Notes: generated by a model not told the origin, from the letters alone. 64,000 nt of DNA from Stackebrandtia nassauensis DSM 44728 (GCF_000024545.1 NC_013947.1:6138001-6202000); one strand, 5' to 3'; positions 1 through 7,790 are shown, numbered from the stretch's first letter. Made by a program: numbers and translations.

Positions 1-133
1 GGAAGAACACGACCGAGGCGGTCATGAACAGTCCGCGCCCGGTGGAGAACACGAGGGTCGCGTAGGTGAGGGCGCGGGCGGGTCCGGGGTCGGGAAGCAG
101 CTTCTTGAGGCGGGAGGTCGAGGCTGGGGGCAT
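1..133 (-). CDS. MFS transporter, N-terminal fragment
   Basis: Only the first 44 codons are inside the window; the rest lies to the left. The peptide starts MPPASTSRLKKLLPDPGPA and runs into a hydrophobic helix with an Arg near its start, the usual beginning of a major facilitator superfamily exporter (cytoplasmic basic N-terminus, then TM1). The ATG is at 131-133. A 16-bp dyad lies 14 bp upstream and could be the operator of a TetR-type regulator outside the window. The family call rests on very little sequence; another multi-helix membrane protein is possible. Confidence 0.5.
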   Translation of the reverse strand, partial: MPPASTSRLKKLLPDPGPARALTYATLVFSTGRGLFMTASVVFF

Positions 134-146
134 GAGCTCACGCTAG

Positions 147-162
147 CAGTACGGACGTACTG
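147..162. promoter_or_regulatory. dyad upstream of the MFS gene, candidate operator
   Basis: CAGTACG-GA-CGTACTG is a perfect inverted repeat with 7-bp arms and a 2-bp spacer, just upstream of the start codon at 133 on the minus strand. The size and placement suit a TetR-type repressor site, but no regulator gene is adjacent inside the window. Confidence 0.45.
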
Positions 163-231
163 TTTTCCAGTTCGTTCTCGGTGAGCCTGGTCACCGGCCC
201 GTCAGATGTCCACAGTGCTTAGGTGTCGGGG

Positions 232-1182
232 TCAGCCCTCGCCCAGGCCGCCCGCCAGCGGCAGGTTCCGCCAGTGCTCCATCGCTTCCTTGAGGCCGTC
301 CAGCATCGGCGGCATCTGCGGCACCATCGCCAGGCACGCCACCACCTGAAGCATCCGCGTCGAGGTCAGCACTGCCAACAGCCGCTCGTCCAGGGTCCGC
401 ATCCCCAGGGCCTGGGCCGCCTCGTTGTAGGCGGCCTCGCCGTCGGGGCCCACCAGGGTCAGGTCCCACTCCACCGGGCCCAGCGTCGGATCCTCGAAGT
501 CGGAGTACAGCAGGCCGTCGGCGGTCGGGATCATGTTGAACGGCGGCGAGTCGCCGTGGATCGGCCGCACCTCCGCGTCGGGGAACGCGCGCGCGAATCC
601 CTCGGGCGAACCGAGGACGGGCTCCAGCAGTTCCCACTCCGCGCGGGCCCGGTCGAGATCGGCCGCGTCGATGAGCTCCGGCATCGCGCCGAGCTCGTCC
701 AGACAGGACGGAATCATGTCCAGGACGGACATGAACGACAGTTGCCCGGGATAGTCGCGCAGGTTATGGTGCAGCTTCGCCGCCGCCGCGGCGTTGGCGA
801 CGTAGTCCGGCTCGGCGGACTGGTCGTGCTCGACGAACTGCCAGAACGTCATTGAGAACCCGTTCCGCCGCACCGGTTCGGCGGGCACCAGCGGGCTGGG
901 CGTCACGACCGGCAGCCCCTGCCGCGCCAGCCAACCGGCCACGTCCAGTTCGAGGCGCTGCCGCTGCGACTGGGTGTCCAGGTCGGTCAGGAACGTCGGC
1001 AGCACGGTCGGCATCCGCACCACGACCGGCGAGGGCTTGAGGTGGACGACGACCGAGAACGAGTCGTACAGGACCGTCGGTTCGGTGACCTCCAGGCCGA
1101 GGTCCCGGCCCGCTTCGGCGGCGGCGGTGAGCGCTCGTTCGGTGCGATCGGCCAACTGCTCCGGCGACATGAATTCGGACAT
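232..1182 (-). CDS. aminoglycoside phosphotransferase-like kinase (APH family)
   Basis: This 316-aa cytoplasmic protein has the APH/choline-kinase fold. The catalytic loop reads RPIHGDSPPFNMIPT (HGD followed by the conserved Asn), and the metal-binding segment is YSDFEDPTLGPVEWDLT, equivalent to the DFG motif, in the C-terminal third. Substrate is unknown; members phosphorylate aminoglycosides, macrolides, homoserine or other small molecules. The ATG at 1182 is preferred because AGGA lies 7 nt upstream; a GTG two codons further up is the alternative. It stands alone, with 98 bp to the MFS fragment and 33 bp to the membrane protein upstream. Resistance cannot be inferred from sequence alone. 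Confidence 0.8.
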   Translation of the reverse strand: MSEFMSPEQLADRTERALTAAAEAGRDLGLEVTEPTVLYDSFSVVVHLKPSPVVVRMPTVLPTFLTDLDTQSQRQRLELDVAGWLARQGLPVVTPSPLVPAEPVRRNGFSMTFWQFVEHDQSAEPDYVANAAAAAKLHHNLRDYPGQLSFMSVLDMIPSCLDELGAMPELIDAADLDRARAEWELLEPVLGSPEGFARAFPDAEVRPIHGDSPPFNMIPTADGLLYSDFEDPTLGPVEWDLTLVGPDGEAAYNEAAQALGMRTLDERLLAVLTSTRMLQVVACLAMVPQMPPMLDGLKEAMEHWRNLPLAGGLGEG

Positions 1183-1215
1183 CGGCACATCCTGCCACGT
1201 CGATGGCCGCGCCGG

Positions 1216-2271
1216 TCAGGCCGTCGATGCCCCGGCCGTGTCGGTGGTGCGGCCGGGTTGCCGCATCCGGGCCAGGACGCCTACGGCGACACCGGTTCCG
1301 GCTCCCAGCGCCGCGACCGTCAACACCCGGGTGAGATCGCCGCCCCACGGGGTCGGGGTGATCGCCGCCGACAGACAGGACACATGCGACAGTCCCGACA
1401 GCAGTGCCAGCGCGGCGGCCGCGATGCCCAGCGCCAGGTCGGCGGCCGAGCCGCGGCGCAGCGCGTAGACCGCCGCGCCCACCCCGGCCACGCCCGCCAG
1501 CAGTTGCCAGGACTGGTTGACCACCAGTGCCGCCAGCCAGCCGGTCTCCAGTTCGGCCGAGGTGACGGCGCGGCCGACGGCGTCGGCGATCGCGGCCAGG
1601 CCCAGCACTCCGACCAGGCCCGCCACCGGACGCAGGTCGGCGGGTTTGAAGGTGGCCACGAACAGCCCGCCCGCCAGCAGCAGCGCCGCGGCCCACCAGG
1701 TGGCGGCGGCGGGTGGCGGCACCCACTCCACCGTGCCCGACACCGTGTACAGCTGGGTGCCCGAGCGCAGCGGGATGTCCCAGTCGAGCACCTTGTGGGG
1801 CCGGGACGGGTCGGCGGTCACCACCGGCGGCGGCTGCGCGTTCATCCAGCCCGCCCGGTGGTCGTGCCAGCGGATCACCGGCTCGTCGGAGACCTTGTCC
1901 CACTCCGGCGCCAGCGCCGGGGACGCGGCGGCTGGCACCCGCGCGTCCGGGTCGGTGGTCTCGTTGAGATACGACGCCGGGGAGTTGACGTTGACGAAGA
2001 CGCCCTCGGGCCGGATCTCCGCGTACGGTTCCCGTTCGTAGCCGAGGATCTCCACGCTGCGGTCGCCGGTGTTGCGTAGTTCCAGCCGGGCCCCGGCCTC
2101 CACCTCGCGCACCTCGACGCCGGGCAGTCGCGGCTGTTCGGTCACCGTGACCCGGTAGTCGGTGTCGTTGAGGCCCTCCTCCCCGTGCGCGGCGGCGGTT
2201 CCCGGCCACAGCAGGGCGAAGAGAACCCCGGCGAGCGCGATGAATCGCCAGCTCGCCGGGGTTCGCGTCAT
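1216..2271 (-). CDS. secreted/membrane protein of the copper locus, His-leading mature end
   Basis: A 351-aa protein with a Sec signal peptide that should be cleaved after Ala to leave an N-terminus beginning His-Gly-Glu-Glu. This resembles the mature His ends of CopC and YcnI in the same locus. About 165 residues of extracytoplasmic, beta-rich sequence follow, with motifs such as RWHDHRAGW that could bind metal, then about five hydrophobic helices and a short basic tail. It starts 9 bp after the dsbA-like stop codon, so it is the third gene of a sigma-dsbA operon. I do not recognise a named family. A periplasmic metal-binding or sensing role is inferred from context and His content. Confidence 0.65.
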   Translation of the reverse strand: MTRTPASWRFIALAGVLFALLWPGTAAAHGEEGLNDTDYRVTVTEQPRLPGVEVREVEAGARLELRNTGDRSVEILGYEREPYAEIRPEGVFVNVNSPASYLNETTDPDARVPAAASPALAPEWDKVSDEPVIRWHDHRAGWMNAQPPPVVTADPSRPHKVLDWDIPLRSGTQLYTVSGTVEWVPPPAAATWWAAALLLAGGLFVATFKPADLRPVAGLVGVLGLAAIADAVGRAVTSAELETGWLAALVVNQSWQLLAGVAGVGAAVYALRRGSAADLALGIAAAALALLSGLSHVSCLSAAITPTPWGGDLTRVLTVAALGAGTGVAVGVLARMRQPGRTTDTAGASTA

Positions 2272-2280
2272 GACGCTACG

Positions 2281-3039
2281 TTAGTCTTTTTTCTTCTCAT
2301 CGTCCTTCTCGGAGTCCGGGTAGGCCTCCTTGAGAACCTTCGCGAACTCGGTGGTGAAGTTCTTGGTCTCGACCTTCTTGCCGTCGATGAGAGCCGTCGG
2401 GGTGCTGTCGATGCCGTCGTCGGAGGCGGCGGTGGTCACCTGGTTGACCCAGCCGTAGTACTTCTGGTCCTTGACGCACTTGGAGAACTTGCCGCTGAGT
2501 CCGACGTCCTCACCGAAACCGATGAGTTCCTTGTCGGACAGGCCTTCCCCGCCCTCGGGCGGCTGGTTGGCGAACAGCTGCTTCTCGTAGTCGAAGAACT
2601 TGCCCTCGTCGGCGGCGCAGGTGGCGGCCGAGGCCGAGCGCAGTGAGTAGTTGGTGGACGAGGCGCCCGCCAGGAAGTTCAGCGGGTGGAACGTCAGCTC
2701 GACCTGTCCGGCTTCGACGGCCTGCTGGATCGCGTCGCCGTTGTCGGTCTGGAACTTGCCGCAGGCCGGGCAGATGAAGTCCTCGTACAGCTCCAGCTTG
2801 ACCTTGGGTTTCTTGTCCTTCTCGGCCAGGACCAGTGCCGTCTTCGTGGAATCCGCCTTCGGCTGGCGCACCGGGTAGTCACGGGAGATGATCATGACGG
2901 TCGCGACCAGCGCTCCCACCAGTACCACTGCCAAACCGACGCCGATTCCCCATTTGAGCTGCTTGCGCCGCTGTTCACGGGCGCGCTGCTCACGCATGCG
3001 TTTGGCGGCTTCCTGTTTCTTGTCGTGCCGTTTAGCCAT
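2281..3039 (-). CDS. DsbA-family thiol-disulfide oxidoreductase, membrane-anchored
   Basis: This 252-aa protein has a highly basic N-terminus (residues 1-29), one membrane anchor (about 30-51) and an extracytoplasmic thioredoxin-fold domain. The active site C90-P-A-C93 lies in EDFICPACGKFQ, and a cis-Pro-type STPTALIDG segment is in the C-terminal half. DsbA/DsbG-like proteins make or isomerise disulfides in exported proteins; next to copper genes the likely role is keeping cysteines or metal ligands of exported copper proteins correct. The charged C-terminus ends in a Lys/Asp tail. The upstream sigma factor reading frame overlaps its first 148 nt. Confidence 0.85.
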   Translation of the reverse strand: MAKRHDKKQEAAKRMREQRAREQRRKQLKWGIGVGLAVVLVGALVATVMIISRDYPVRQPKADSTKTALVLAEKDKKPKVKLELYEDFICPACGKFQTDNGDAIQQAVEAGQVELTFHPLNFLAGASSTNYSLRSASAATCAADEGKFFDYEKQLFANQPPEGGEGLSDKELIGFGEDVGLSGKFSKCVKDQKYYGWVNQVTTAASDDGIDSTPTALIDGKKVETKNFTTEFAKVLKEAYPDSEKDDEKKKD

Positions 3040-3647
3040 TGATCTGGGTTCTCATTTCGTTGTGAAAGGCAGGGCCATGCGCGATTGCGGGGCCGTAACA
3101 CCGTCGCTGCCTGGCGCCACGCCTCCAGCAGTTCCTCGCGGGCCCGGGCCACTCGGGAGCGGATCGTGCCCACCGGGACATTGTCCACGACCGCCGCGTC
3201 GGCATAGCTGAGCCCCAGTACCTGCGTCAACACGAAGGCGGAGCGGCGTTCGGACGACAGCCGCGCCAGCAGGTCGGTCAGTGCCAGGCTCACCGCCGGG
3301 TCGCCCTCGACGGTGCGGGGCGCGTTGTCGAGCAGTCGCGCGTCGAGGCGGCGGCGGCGCACCAGCCGCCGGACGTGGTCGGCGCACACCCGTCGGGCGA
3401 TGCCCAACAGCCAGGTGCGCACGCTGGAGCGTCCCTCGAAGGACGCCAGCGCCTTCAGCGCCCGCAGGTAGGTCTCCTGCGCCAGATCGTCTGCGGTGTG
3501 CACATCGGACAGTGCCGCGCACAGTCGCCACACCTCGGTCTGGGTGGCGCGCACGAAGGCCGCGACCGCTACCGGGTCGCCGCCGCGCGCGGCCAGCGCC
3601 AGCCGGGTGGTCTCGCAATGTGGCGGGGGGTTCACGAAACCAAACAT
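2892..3647 (-). CDS. ECF sigma factor (SigC-like), with overlong C-terminal reading frame
   Basis: Region 2 is clear: LAQETYLRALKAL, then SVRTWLLGIARRVCADHVRR. Region 4 is LTQVLGLSYADAAVVDNVPVGTIRSRVARARE. The ATG at 3645-3647 faces the anti-sigma gene across 40 bp. The sigma domains end near residue 185, yet the frame stays open for about 65 more low-quality residues and stops at 2892, inside the dsbA-like gene. ECF factors are usually 170-200 aa, so the true stop may be lost or a frameshift may be present. Adjacency to CopC/CopD and YcnI suggests a copper regulon, in line with what is known of mycobacterial SigC. Confidence 0.8.
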   Translation of the reverse strand: MFGFVNPPPHCETTRLALAARGGDPVAVAAFVRATQTEVWRLCAALSDVHTADDLAQETYLRALKALASFEGRSSVRTWLLGIARRVCADHVRRLVRRRRLDARLLDNAPRTVEGDPAVSLALTDLLARLSSERRSAFVLTQVLGLSYADAAVVDNVPVGTIRSRVARAREELLEAWRQAATVLRPRNRAWPCLSQRNENPDQWLNGTTRNRKPPNACVSSAPVNSGASSSNGESASVWQWYWWERWSRPS

Positions 3648-3652
3648 TAATC

Positions 3653-3681
3653 GGGAACTATTCGTGCCGCCGCGGCGACTA
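3653..3681 (+). promoter_or_regulatory. predicted ECF-type promoter of the anti-sigma/copCD operon
   Basis: GGGAAC at 3653-3658 and CGACTA at 3676-3681 are separated by 17 nt, matching the general GGAAC / CG[A/T]C pattern of ECF promoters. Transcription would begin 6-7 nt after the -10, at the ATG at 3688, so the mRNA would be leaderless; no Shine-Dalgarno is visible. It faces the sigma gene itself, suggesting autoregulation. Confidence 0.55.
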
Positions 3682-3687
3682 CCCGGC

Positions 3688-4314
3688 ATGGACTGTACGA
3701 ATGCGCGCGCCGCGCTGTCGGCACAGCTGGACGGCGAGCCGATCGCCGAGGCCGAACCGTTGCGACTGCACCTGGCCGGTTGCGTCGAGTGCCGGGGCTG
3801 GAAGCAGCGGGCCGAGGCCCTGACCCGGACCGCGAGCACCGCGTTCGCGTCGACCCCGGACCTGACGGTCGGGGTGCTGGAGGCGGTCAGCGCCGCCGAC
3901 AACGCGGCGAACGCTCGCGCTCGGGCCCGGGCGCGGGTGCTGCGCTGGGCGGTGGGCATCGCCGCGGTGGCGCAGTTGGTGCTGGCGATTCCGGCGTTGA
4001 TGGCGGCCACGGGATTCAGTGATTTCTCCGCGGTGCACGCCAGCCGCGAGATGGCGTCCTTCGACATCGCGGTCGCGGTGGGTTTCCTGCTGGCCGCGAT
4101 CCGGCCGGAACGGGCCCGCGCCTTCGTCCCGGTCGCGTGCGTGCTGGCGTTGTGCCTGGCGGTGACCAGCGGGATCGACATGGCCTCGGGTGCCACGGCG
4201 CTGGCCGACGAGACCGGCCACATCGTGGCGGCGGTGCAGGCGGTGCTGTTGTGGGCGCTGGGCCGGGTCCATCCCCGCGACGGCTCGGCCGCCGCCCGCA
4301 CGGTCACGGCCTGA
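3688..4314 (+). CDS. zinc-finger anti-sigma factor fused to a membrane domain
   Basis: The 208-aa product carries a ZAS motif H28-x3-C32-x2-C35 (HLAGCVEC) near the N-terminus, the signature of zinc-binding anti-sigma factors. About four hydrophobic helices follow (roughly 88-112, 120-140, 145-165, 180-197). Histidines lie in or near membrane segments (for example AVHASREM and ETGHIVAA) and could sense metal. It is divergent from the ECF sigma gene at 40 bp and 4 nt upstream of copCD, so it is the expected partner of that sigma. Binding of the neighbouring sigma is inferred from position and motif. The leaderless start is chosen from the promoter. Confidence 0.78.
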   Translation: MDCTNARAALSAQLDGEPIAEAEPLRLHLAGCVECRGWKQRAEALTRTASTAFASTPDLTVGVLEAVSAADNAANARARARARVLRWAVGIAAVAQLVLAIPALMAATGFSDFSAVHASREMASFDIAVAVGFLLAAIRPERARAFVPVACVLALCLAVTSGIDMASGATALADETGHIVAAVQAVLLWALGRVHPRDGSAAARTVTA

Positions 4315-4318
4315 ACCG

Positions 4319-6928
4319 ATGCGCTCCCCGGTCGCATCCCTGTCGCGTCGTGCCACGGCGGCGCTGCTCGGCCTGATCACGGTCGCGGCGGTGCTGGTGC
4401 TGTCGGCGGTCCCGGCCTCGGCGCACGCCACGCTGGTGTCGTCGACGCCGCAGGCGAACAAGACGGTTCCCGAGGCGCCCGACGAGGTGGTCATCAAGTT
4501 CAGCGAGCCGGTCTCGGTGGTGGCGTCCGGTACCGGGGTCACGGCTCCGGACGGGTCCAAGGCGCACGCGGCCACCCCGAAGTCGGAGGGCGAGCAGGTT
4601 CGGTACCAGCTGCGCGGCGGTTTGCCGGACGGCACCTACGTCGTCAGCTACCGGGTGATCTCGGCGGACGGGCATCCGGTTCCCGGCGGTTTCACCTTCT
4701 CGATCGGTAAGGAATCGAAGGTGCCCGAGGCCGCCGATCCGGGCAACACCGCCGATCCGCTGGTGACCTGGCTGGTCTACGGCAACCGGTTCCTCGGTTA
4801 CGTGGGGCTGCTGCTGGTGCTGGGGCCGTCGCTGCTGTTGCTGGCGGGCAACGCGGGTTCCCGGCGCGGGGCGGTGCGGTTCACCGTCGTGGGGCTGAGC
4901 CTGGTGGCGGCGACGGCGGTTGTCGGCCTGTATTTGCAGGCGCCTTATACCGCGGGGACATCGTTGTTCGGTGTTACCGGCGCCGATATCGGCTCGGTCC
5001 TGGGCAGCCGGTTCGGCGGCGCCAGTATGGCTCGGCTGCTGCTGGTGCTGATCGCGCTGCCGCTGTTGCGGCACGCGATGACCAGCAGGCGACGGCCGGT
5101 CGCCGCGAGCAGCACCCGAACCGTCGCGGCCGAGAGCTCTGGTCAGAGTGATCTCGTGCACGCCGACGTCCGACGGGCCGAAGCCGAAGCCGACGGTGAC
5201 TCGACCGACAGTGCCGAGCCGAGCGACAGCCCGGTTACGACGAAGGCGAGCGCCAGCGAAGCCGAAAGCGGCGAGCCGGGCGACGACCCGGTCGCGGCGG
5301 CGAGCGCCAGCGAAGCCGAGAACATCGAGCCGGACGGCTCGCGAGCCGACGGCGGCGAGACCGACGCCAGCGACGCGGCTTCCGAGGCTCCCGCCGATGG
5401 CGGCGCCATGGCCGAGCCCCGCACCGCCCCGGCTCTGACCGTCGTGGACGGTCGGCCGCGCGCCGTGGCTCCCGCGCTGTCGTCCGGGACGCGCTGGTTG
5501 CTGCTGGCCGTCGCGACCGCGCTGGCCGCGACCTGGCCGGTCTCCGGGCACGCCACCACGTCGGCGGCACCCGCGCTGACCGTGCTGTCCGACACCGTCC
5601 ACATCGGTGCCGCGACGGTGTGGCTGGGCGGACTGCTCACCCTGGCGTTCTTCCTCGTGAAACGGTCGCGCACCGTCGAGGCCGAGGCCTTCCTGCCGAC
5701 CTGGTCCCGTTGGGCCACCTGGATCGTGGCCAGCCTGGCGATCGCGGGGCTGGCACAGGCGCTCATCCACGTCGGCACCGTCAAGGGCCTCGTGTCCACG
5801 ACCTACGGCTGGAAGGCGAGCGCCAGCGAAGCCGAAAGCGGCGAGCCGGGCGACGACCCGGTCGCGGCGGCGAGCGCCAGCGAAGCCGAGAACATCGAGC
5901 CGGACGGCTCGCGAGCCGACGGCGGCGAGACCGACGCCAGCGACGCGGCTTCCGAGGCTCCCGCCGATGGCGGCGCCATGGCCGAGCCCCGCACCGCCCC
6001 GGCTCTGACCGTCGTGGACGGTCGGCCGCGCGCCGTGGCTCCCGCGCTGTCGTCCGGGACGCGCTGGTTGCTGCTGGCCGTCGCGACCGCGCTGGCCGCG
6101 ACCTGGCCGGTCTCCGGGCACGCCACCACGTCGGCGGCACCCGCGCTGACCGTGCTGTCCGACACCGTCCACATCGGTGCCGCGACGGTGTGGCTGGGCG
6201 GACTGCTCACCCTGGCGTTCTTCCTCGTGAAACGGTCGCGCACCGTCGAGGCCGAGGCCTTCCTGCCGACCTGGTCCCGTTGGGCCACCTGGATCGTGGC
6301 CAGCCTGGCGATCGCGGGGCTGGCACAGGCGCTCATCCACGTCGGCACCGTCAAGGGCCTCGTGTCCACGACCTACGGCTGGCTCGTGATCGCCAAGATC
6401 GCGCTGTTCGCCGTCGTCCTTGGCACCGCCGCGCTGGCGCGCAAGGCCGTGCGACACATCGGTGACAAGCCCGCCGTGCCGCTGGTGCGGCGGCTGATCC
6501 TCACCGAACTGCTGATCGGCGCCCTCGTGCTGGGACTGTCGTCGGTGCTGGTGCAGGCGGTGCCCGCCCAGAGCGCGGTCGGCGGCGGCGCCGAGCAGGG
6601 CCCGCGGACGTTCTCCAAGACCTTCAAGACCGACCTGTACACGCTCCAGTTCGAGCTGGAACCGGTGGCCGTCGGCAAGAACGAGGCCCACCTGTACCTG
6701 TTCGAGCCGGACGGCGTCACCGAGCTGGAGGCCACCGAGTGGGAGGCGTCCTTCGGCCGCCCGAAGGACGGCATCGAACTGGTGCCCTTCGACCTGGCGC
6801 TGTTGTCCCCCAACCACACCAACGGCGATGTCGACATACCCCAAAAAGGCAAGTGGACCTTCGAATTCACGATCCGAATATCGAAATTGGACAGAGAGAC
6901 CGTGTCAACGGTCGTGTCCGTAAAATGA
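4319..6928 (+). CDS. copCD: CopC-CopD fusion copper protein with an internal exact duplication
   Basis: The 869-aa protein has a signal peptide (1-35) and a mature N-terminus H36-A-T-L, the first ligand of the CopC copper site. The CopC domain runs to about residue 127 and includes DGHPVPGGFTF. The CopD membrane part follows, with segments like HIGAATVWLGGLLTLAFFLV, then a C-terminal exported domain. Residues 309-498 and 499-688 are identical, each encoded by 570 bp: an Ala/Glu/Ser/Asp-rich linker plus three predicted helices. Similar CopC-CopD fusions lack this second copy. The start is 4 nt after the anti-sigma stop; the stop overlaps an upstream ATG of ycnI. Role: copper binding in the exported space and likely uptake into the cytoplasm. 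Confidence 0.88.
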   Translation: MRSPVASLSRRATAALLGLITVAAVLVLSAVPASAHATLVSSTPQANKTVPEAPDEVVIKFSEPVSVVASGTGVTAPDGSKAHAATPKSEGEQVRYQLRGGLPDGTYVVSYRVISADGHPVPGGFTFSIGKESKVPEAADPGNTADPLVTWLVYGNRFLGYVGLLLVLGPSLLLLAGNAGSRRGAVRFTVVGLSLVAATAVVGLYLQAPYTAGTSLFGVTGADIGSVLGSRFGGASMARLLLVLIALPLLRHAMTSRRRPVAASSTRTVAAESSGQSDLVHADVRRAEAEADGDSTDSAEPSDSPVTTKASASEAESGEPGDDPVAAASASEAENIEPDGSRADGGETDASDAASEAPADGGAMAEPRTAPALTVVDGRPRAVAPALSSGTRWLLLAVATALAATWPVSGHATTSAAPALTVLSDTVHIGAATVWLGGLLTLAFFLVKRSRTVEAEAFLPTWSRWATWIVASLAIAGLAQALIHVGTVKGLVSTTYGWKASASEAESGEPGDDPVAAASASEAENIEPDGSRADGGETDASDAASEAPADGGAMAEPRTAPALTVVDGRPRAVAPALSSGTRWLLLAVATALAATWPVSGHATTSAAPALTVLSDTVHIGAATVWLGGLLTLAFFLVKRSRTVEAEAFLPTWSRWATWIVASLAIAGLAQALIHVGTVKGLVSTTYGWLVIAKIALFAVVLGTAALARKAVRHIGDKPAVPLVRRLILTELLIGALVLGLSSVLVQAVPAQSAVGGGAEQGPRTFSKTFKTDLYTLQFELEPVAVGKNEAHLYLFEPDGVTELEATEWEASFGRPKDGIELVPFDLALLSPNHTNGDVDIPQKGKWTFEFTIRISKLDRETVSTVVSVK
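5243..5812 (+). repeat. tandem repeat copy 1 (570 bp, in copCD)
   Basis: First copy of a codon-aligned 570-bp direct repeat (190 codons). By eye it matches 5813-6382 at every position. The boundary carries a 2-nt match (GG at 5241-5242 against 5811-5812 matches only at its second base), so there is essentially no flanking microhomology. Confidence 0.93.
5813..6382 (+). repeat. tandem repeat copy 2 (570 bp, in copCD)
   Basis: Second copy, abutting the first with no gap. After it the sequence continues into the normal next helix of CopD (LVIAKIALFAVVLGTAALAR), so this copy carries the ancestral downstream junction. Absence of silent differences implies a very recent event or an assembly artefact. 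Confidence 0.93.
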
Positions 6929-6942
6929 TGAAAGGTATATCC

Positions 6943-7689
6943 ATGAATCCCATGGTTCGCCGGGCGGCGACCATCCTCGCGGCCTCGGCGCTGGGGGTGC
7001 TGGCTTTCGCCGCACCCGCCTCGGCCCACGTCACCATCGCCCCCGTCGAGGCCGAGGCCGGAAGCTACGCCCGCCTCGACTTCCGGGTACCCAACGAGTC
7101 CGACGAGGCCAGCACCATCGAGGTCGAGGTCAACCTGCCGAAGGAGACCCCGCTGGCCTCGGTGCGGACCAAGAAGATCGACGGCTGGAAGGTCGAGACC
7201 AAGACCCGCAAGCTCGACAAGCCCATCGACCTGCACGGCCGCAAGGTGAAGGAGGCCATCGGCACCATCATCTGGACCGCCGACAGCGACAAGACCGGCA
7301 TCCAGCCCGGCGAGTTCGGGGAGTTCCCGATCACCGCGGGCCCGCTGCCCGACAAGGGGACGCTGGTCTTCAAGACCATCCAGACGTACTCCGACAAGTC
7401 GAAGTCGGAGTGGATCGACGAGCCCAACGAGGACGGCTCCGAGCCCGAGGAACCGGCCCCGACCCTCAAGATCACCCCCGCCAAGGGCGGCGGTCACCAC
7501 GGCGGCACCACCACCGGGGATGACGACGACGCGGACGACGCCGACGACCACGCCGACGACGAGGACGAGGCGGCCGGTTCGGGGACCACGATCCTGGCGG
7601 CGGTCGGCACCGGCCTGGCCGCGATCGCGCTGGTCGTGGCGGTGCTGGCCTTCCTGGCCCGGCAGCGCGGCTCGGCGGCCAAGCCCTAG
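6943..7689 (+). CDS. ycnI: YcnI/DUF1775 copper-binding exported protein
   Basis: The 248-aa protein has a signal peptide ending PASA, so the mature chain begins H29-V-T-I-A-P, the N-terminal His ligand of the YcnI copper site. The DUF1775 beta domain follows (about 29-160, with VPNESDEASTIEVEV and PGEFGEFPI). Then come a linker very rich in Asp with His, a C-terminal membrane helix and a short basic tail. ATG at 6943 is chosen because AAAGG lies 7 nt upstream; ATGs at 6925 and 6928 overlap the copCD stop. Role: binding copper outside the membrane and probably passing it to CopC/CopD. Confidence 0.88.
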   Translation: MNPMVRRAATILAASALGVLAFAAPASAHVTIAPVEAEAGSYARLDFRVPNESDEASTIEVEVNLPKETPLASVRTKKIDGWKVETKTRKLDKPIDLHGRKVKEAIGTIIWTADSDKTGIQPGEFGEFPITAGPLPDKGTLVFKTIQTYSDKSKSEWIDEPNEDGSEPEEPAPTLKITPAKGGGHHGGTTTGDDDDADDADDHADDEDEAAGSGTTILAAVGTGLAAIALVVAVLAFLARQRGSAAKP

Positions 7690-7700
7690 GACGCACGTAA

Positions 7701-7790
7701 GCGGCCTCCCCTGTTCCGCCCGGGATTCTCATCAGCGTCGGCCAGGTGACGTGAGACGTATCCGCGAGGAAACCTGGAAGGGGAGGCCGC
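7701..7790. ncRNA. possible structured RNA element or long terminator downstream of ycnI
   Basis: GCGGCCTCCCCT (7701-7712) pairs perfectly with AGGGGAGGCCGC (7779-7790). Inside, CCAGGT (7742-7747) pairs with ACCTGG (7772-7777), directly stacked on the 3' arm. The 5' side leaves about 29 nt that could form a third helix. I could not match it to a riboswitch consensus. As a terminator its loop would be unusually long and it has no T-tract. Confidence 0.35.

Noticed and set aside
5243-6382. Insertion sequence or transposon as source of the copCD repeat
   Set aside because: No terminal inverted repeats, target duplications or transposase; the unit is part of the gene itself.
4304-6844. An 846-codon minus-strand frame across copCD
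   Set aside because: Composition is Arg/Gly/His-rich with no domain; it mirrors the codon bias of copCD and simply repeats because of the 570-bp duplication.
7701-7790. Cobalamin or other known riboswitch
   Set aside because: The conserved core boxes could not be found on either strand; only the stems are supported.
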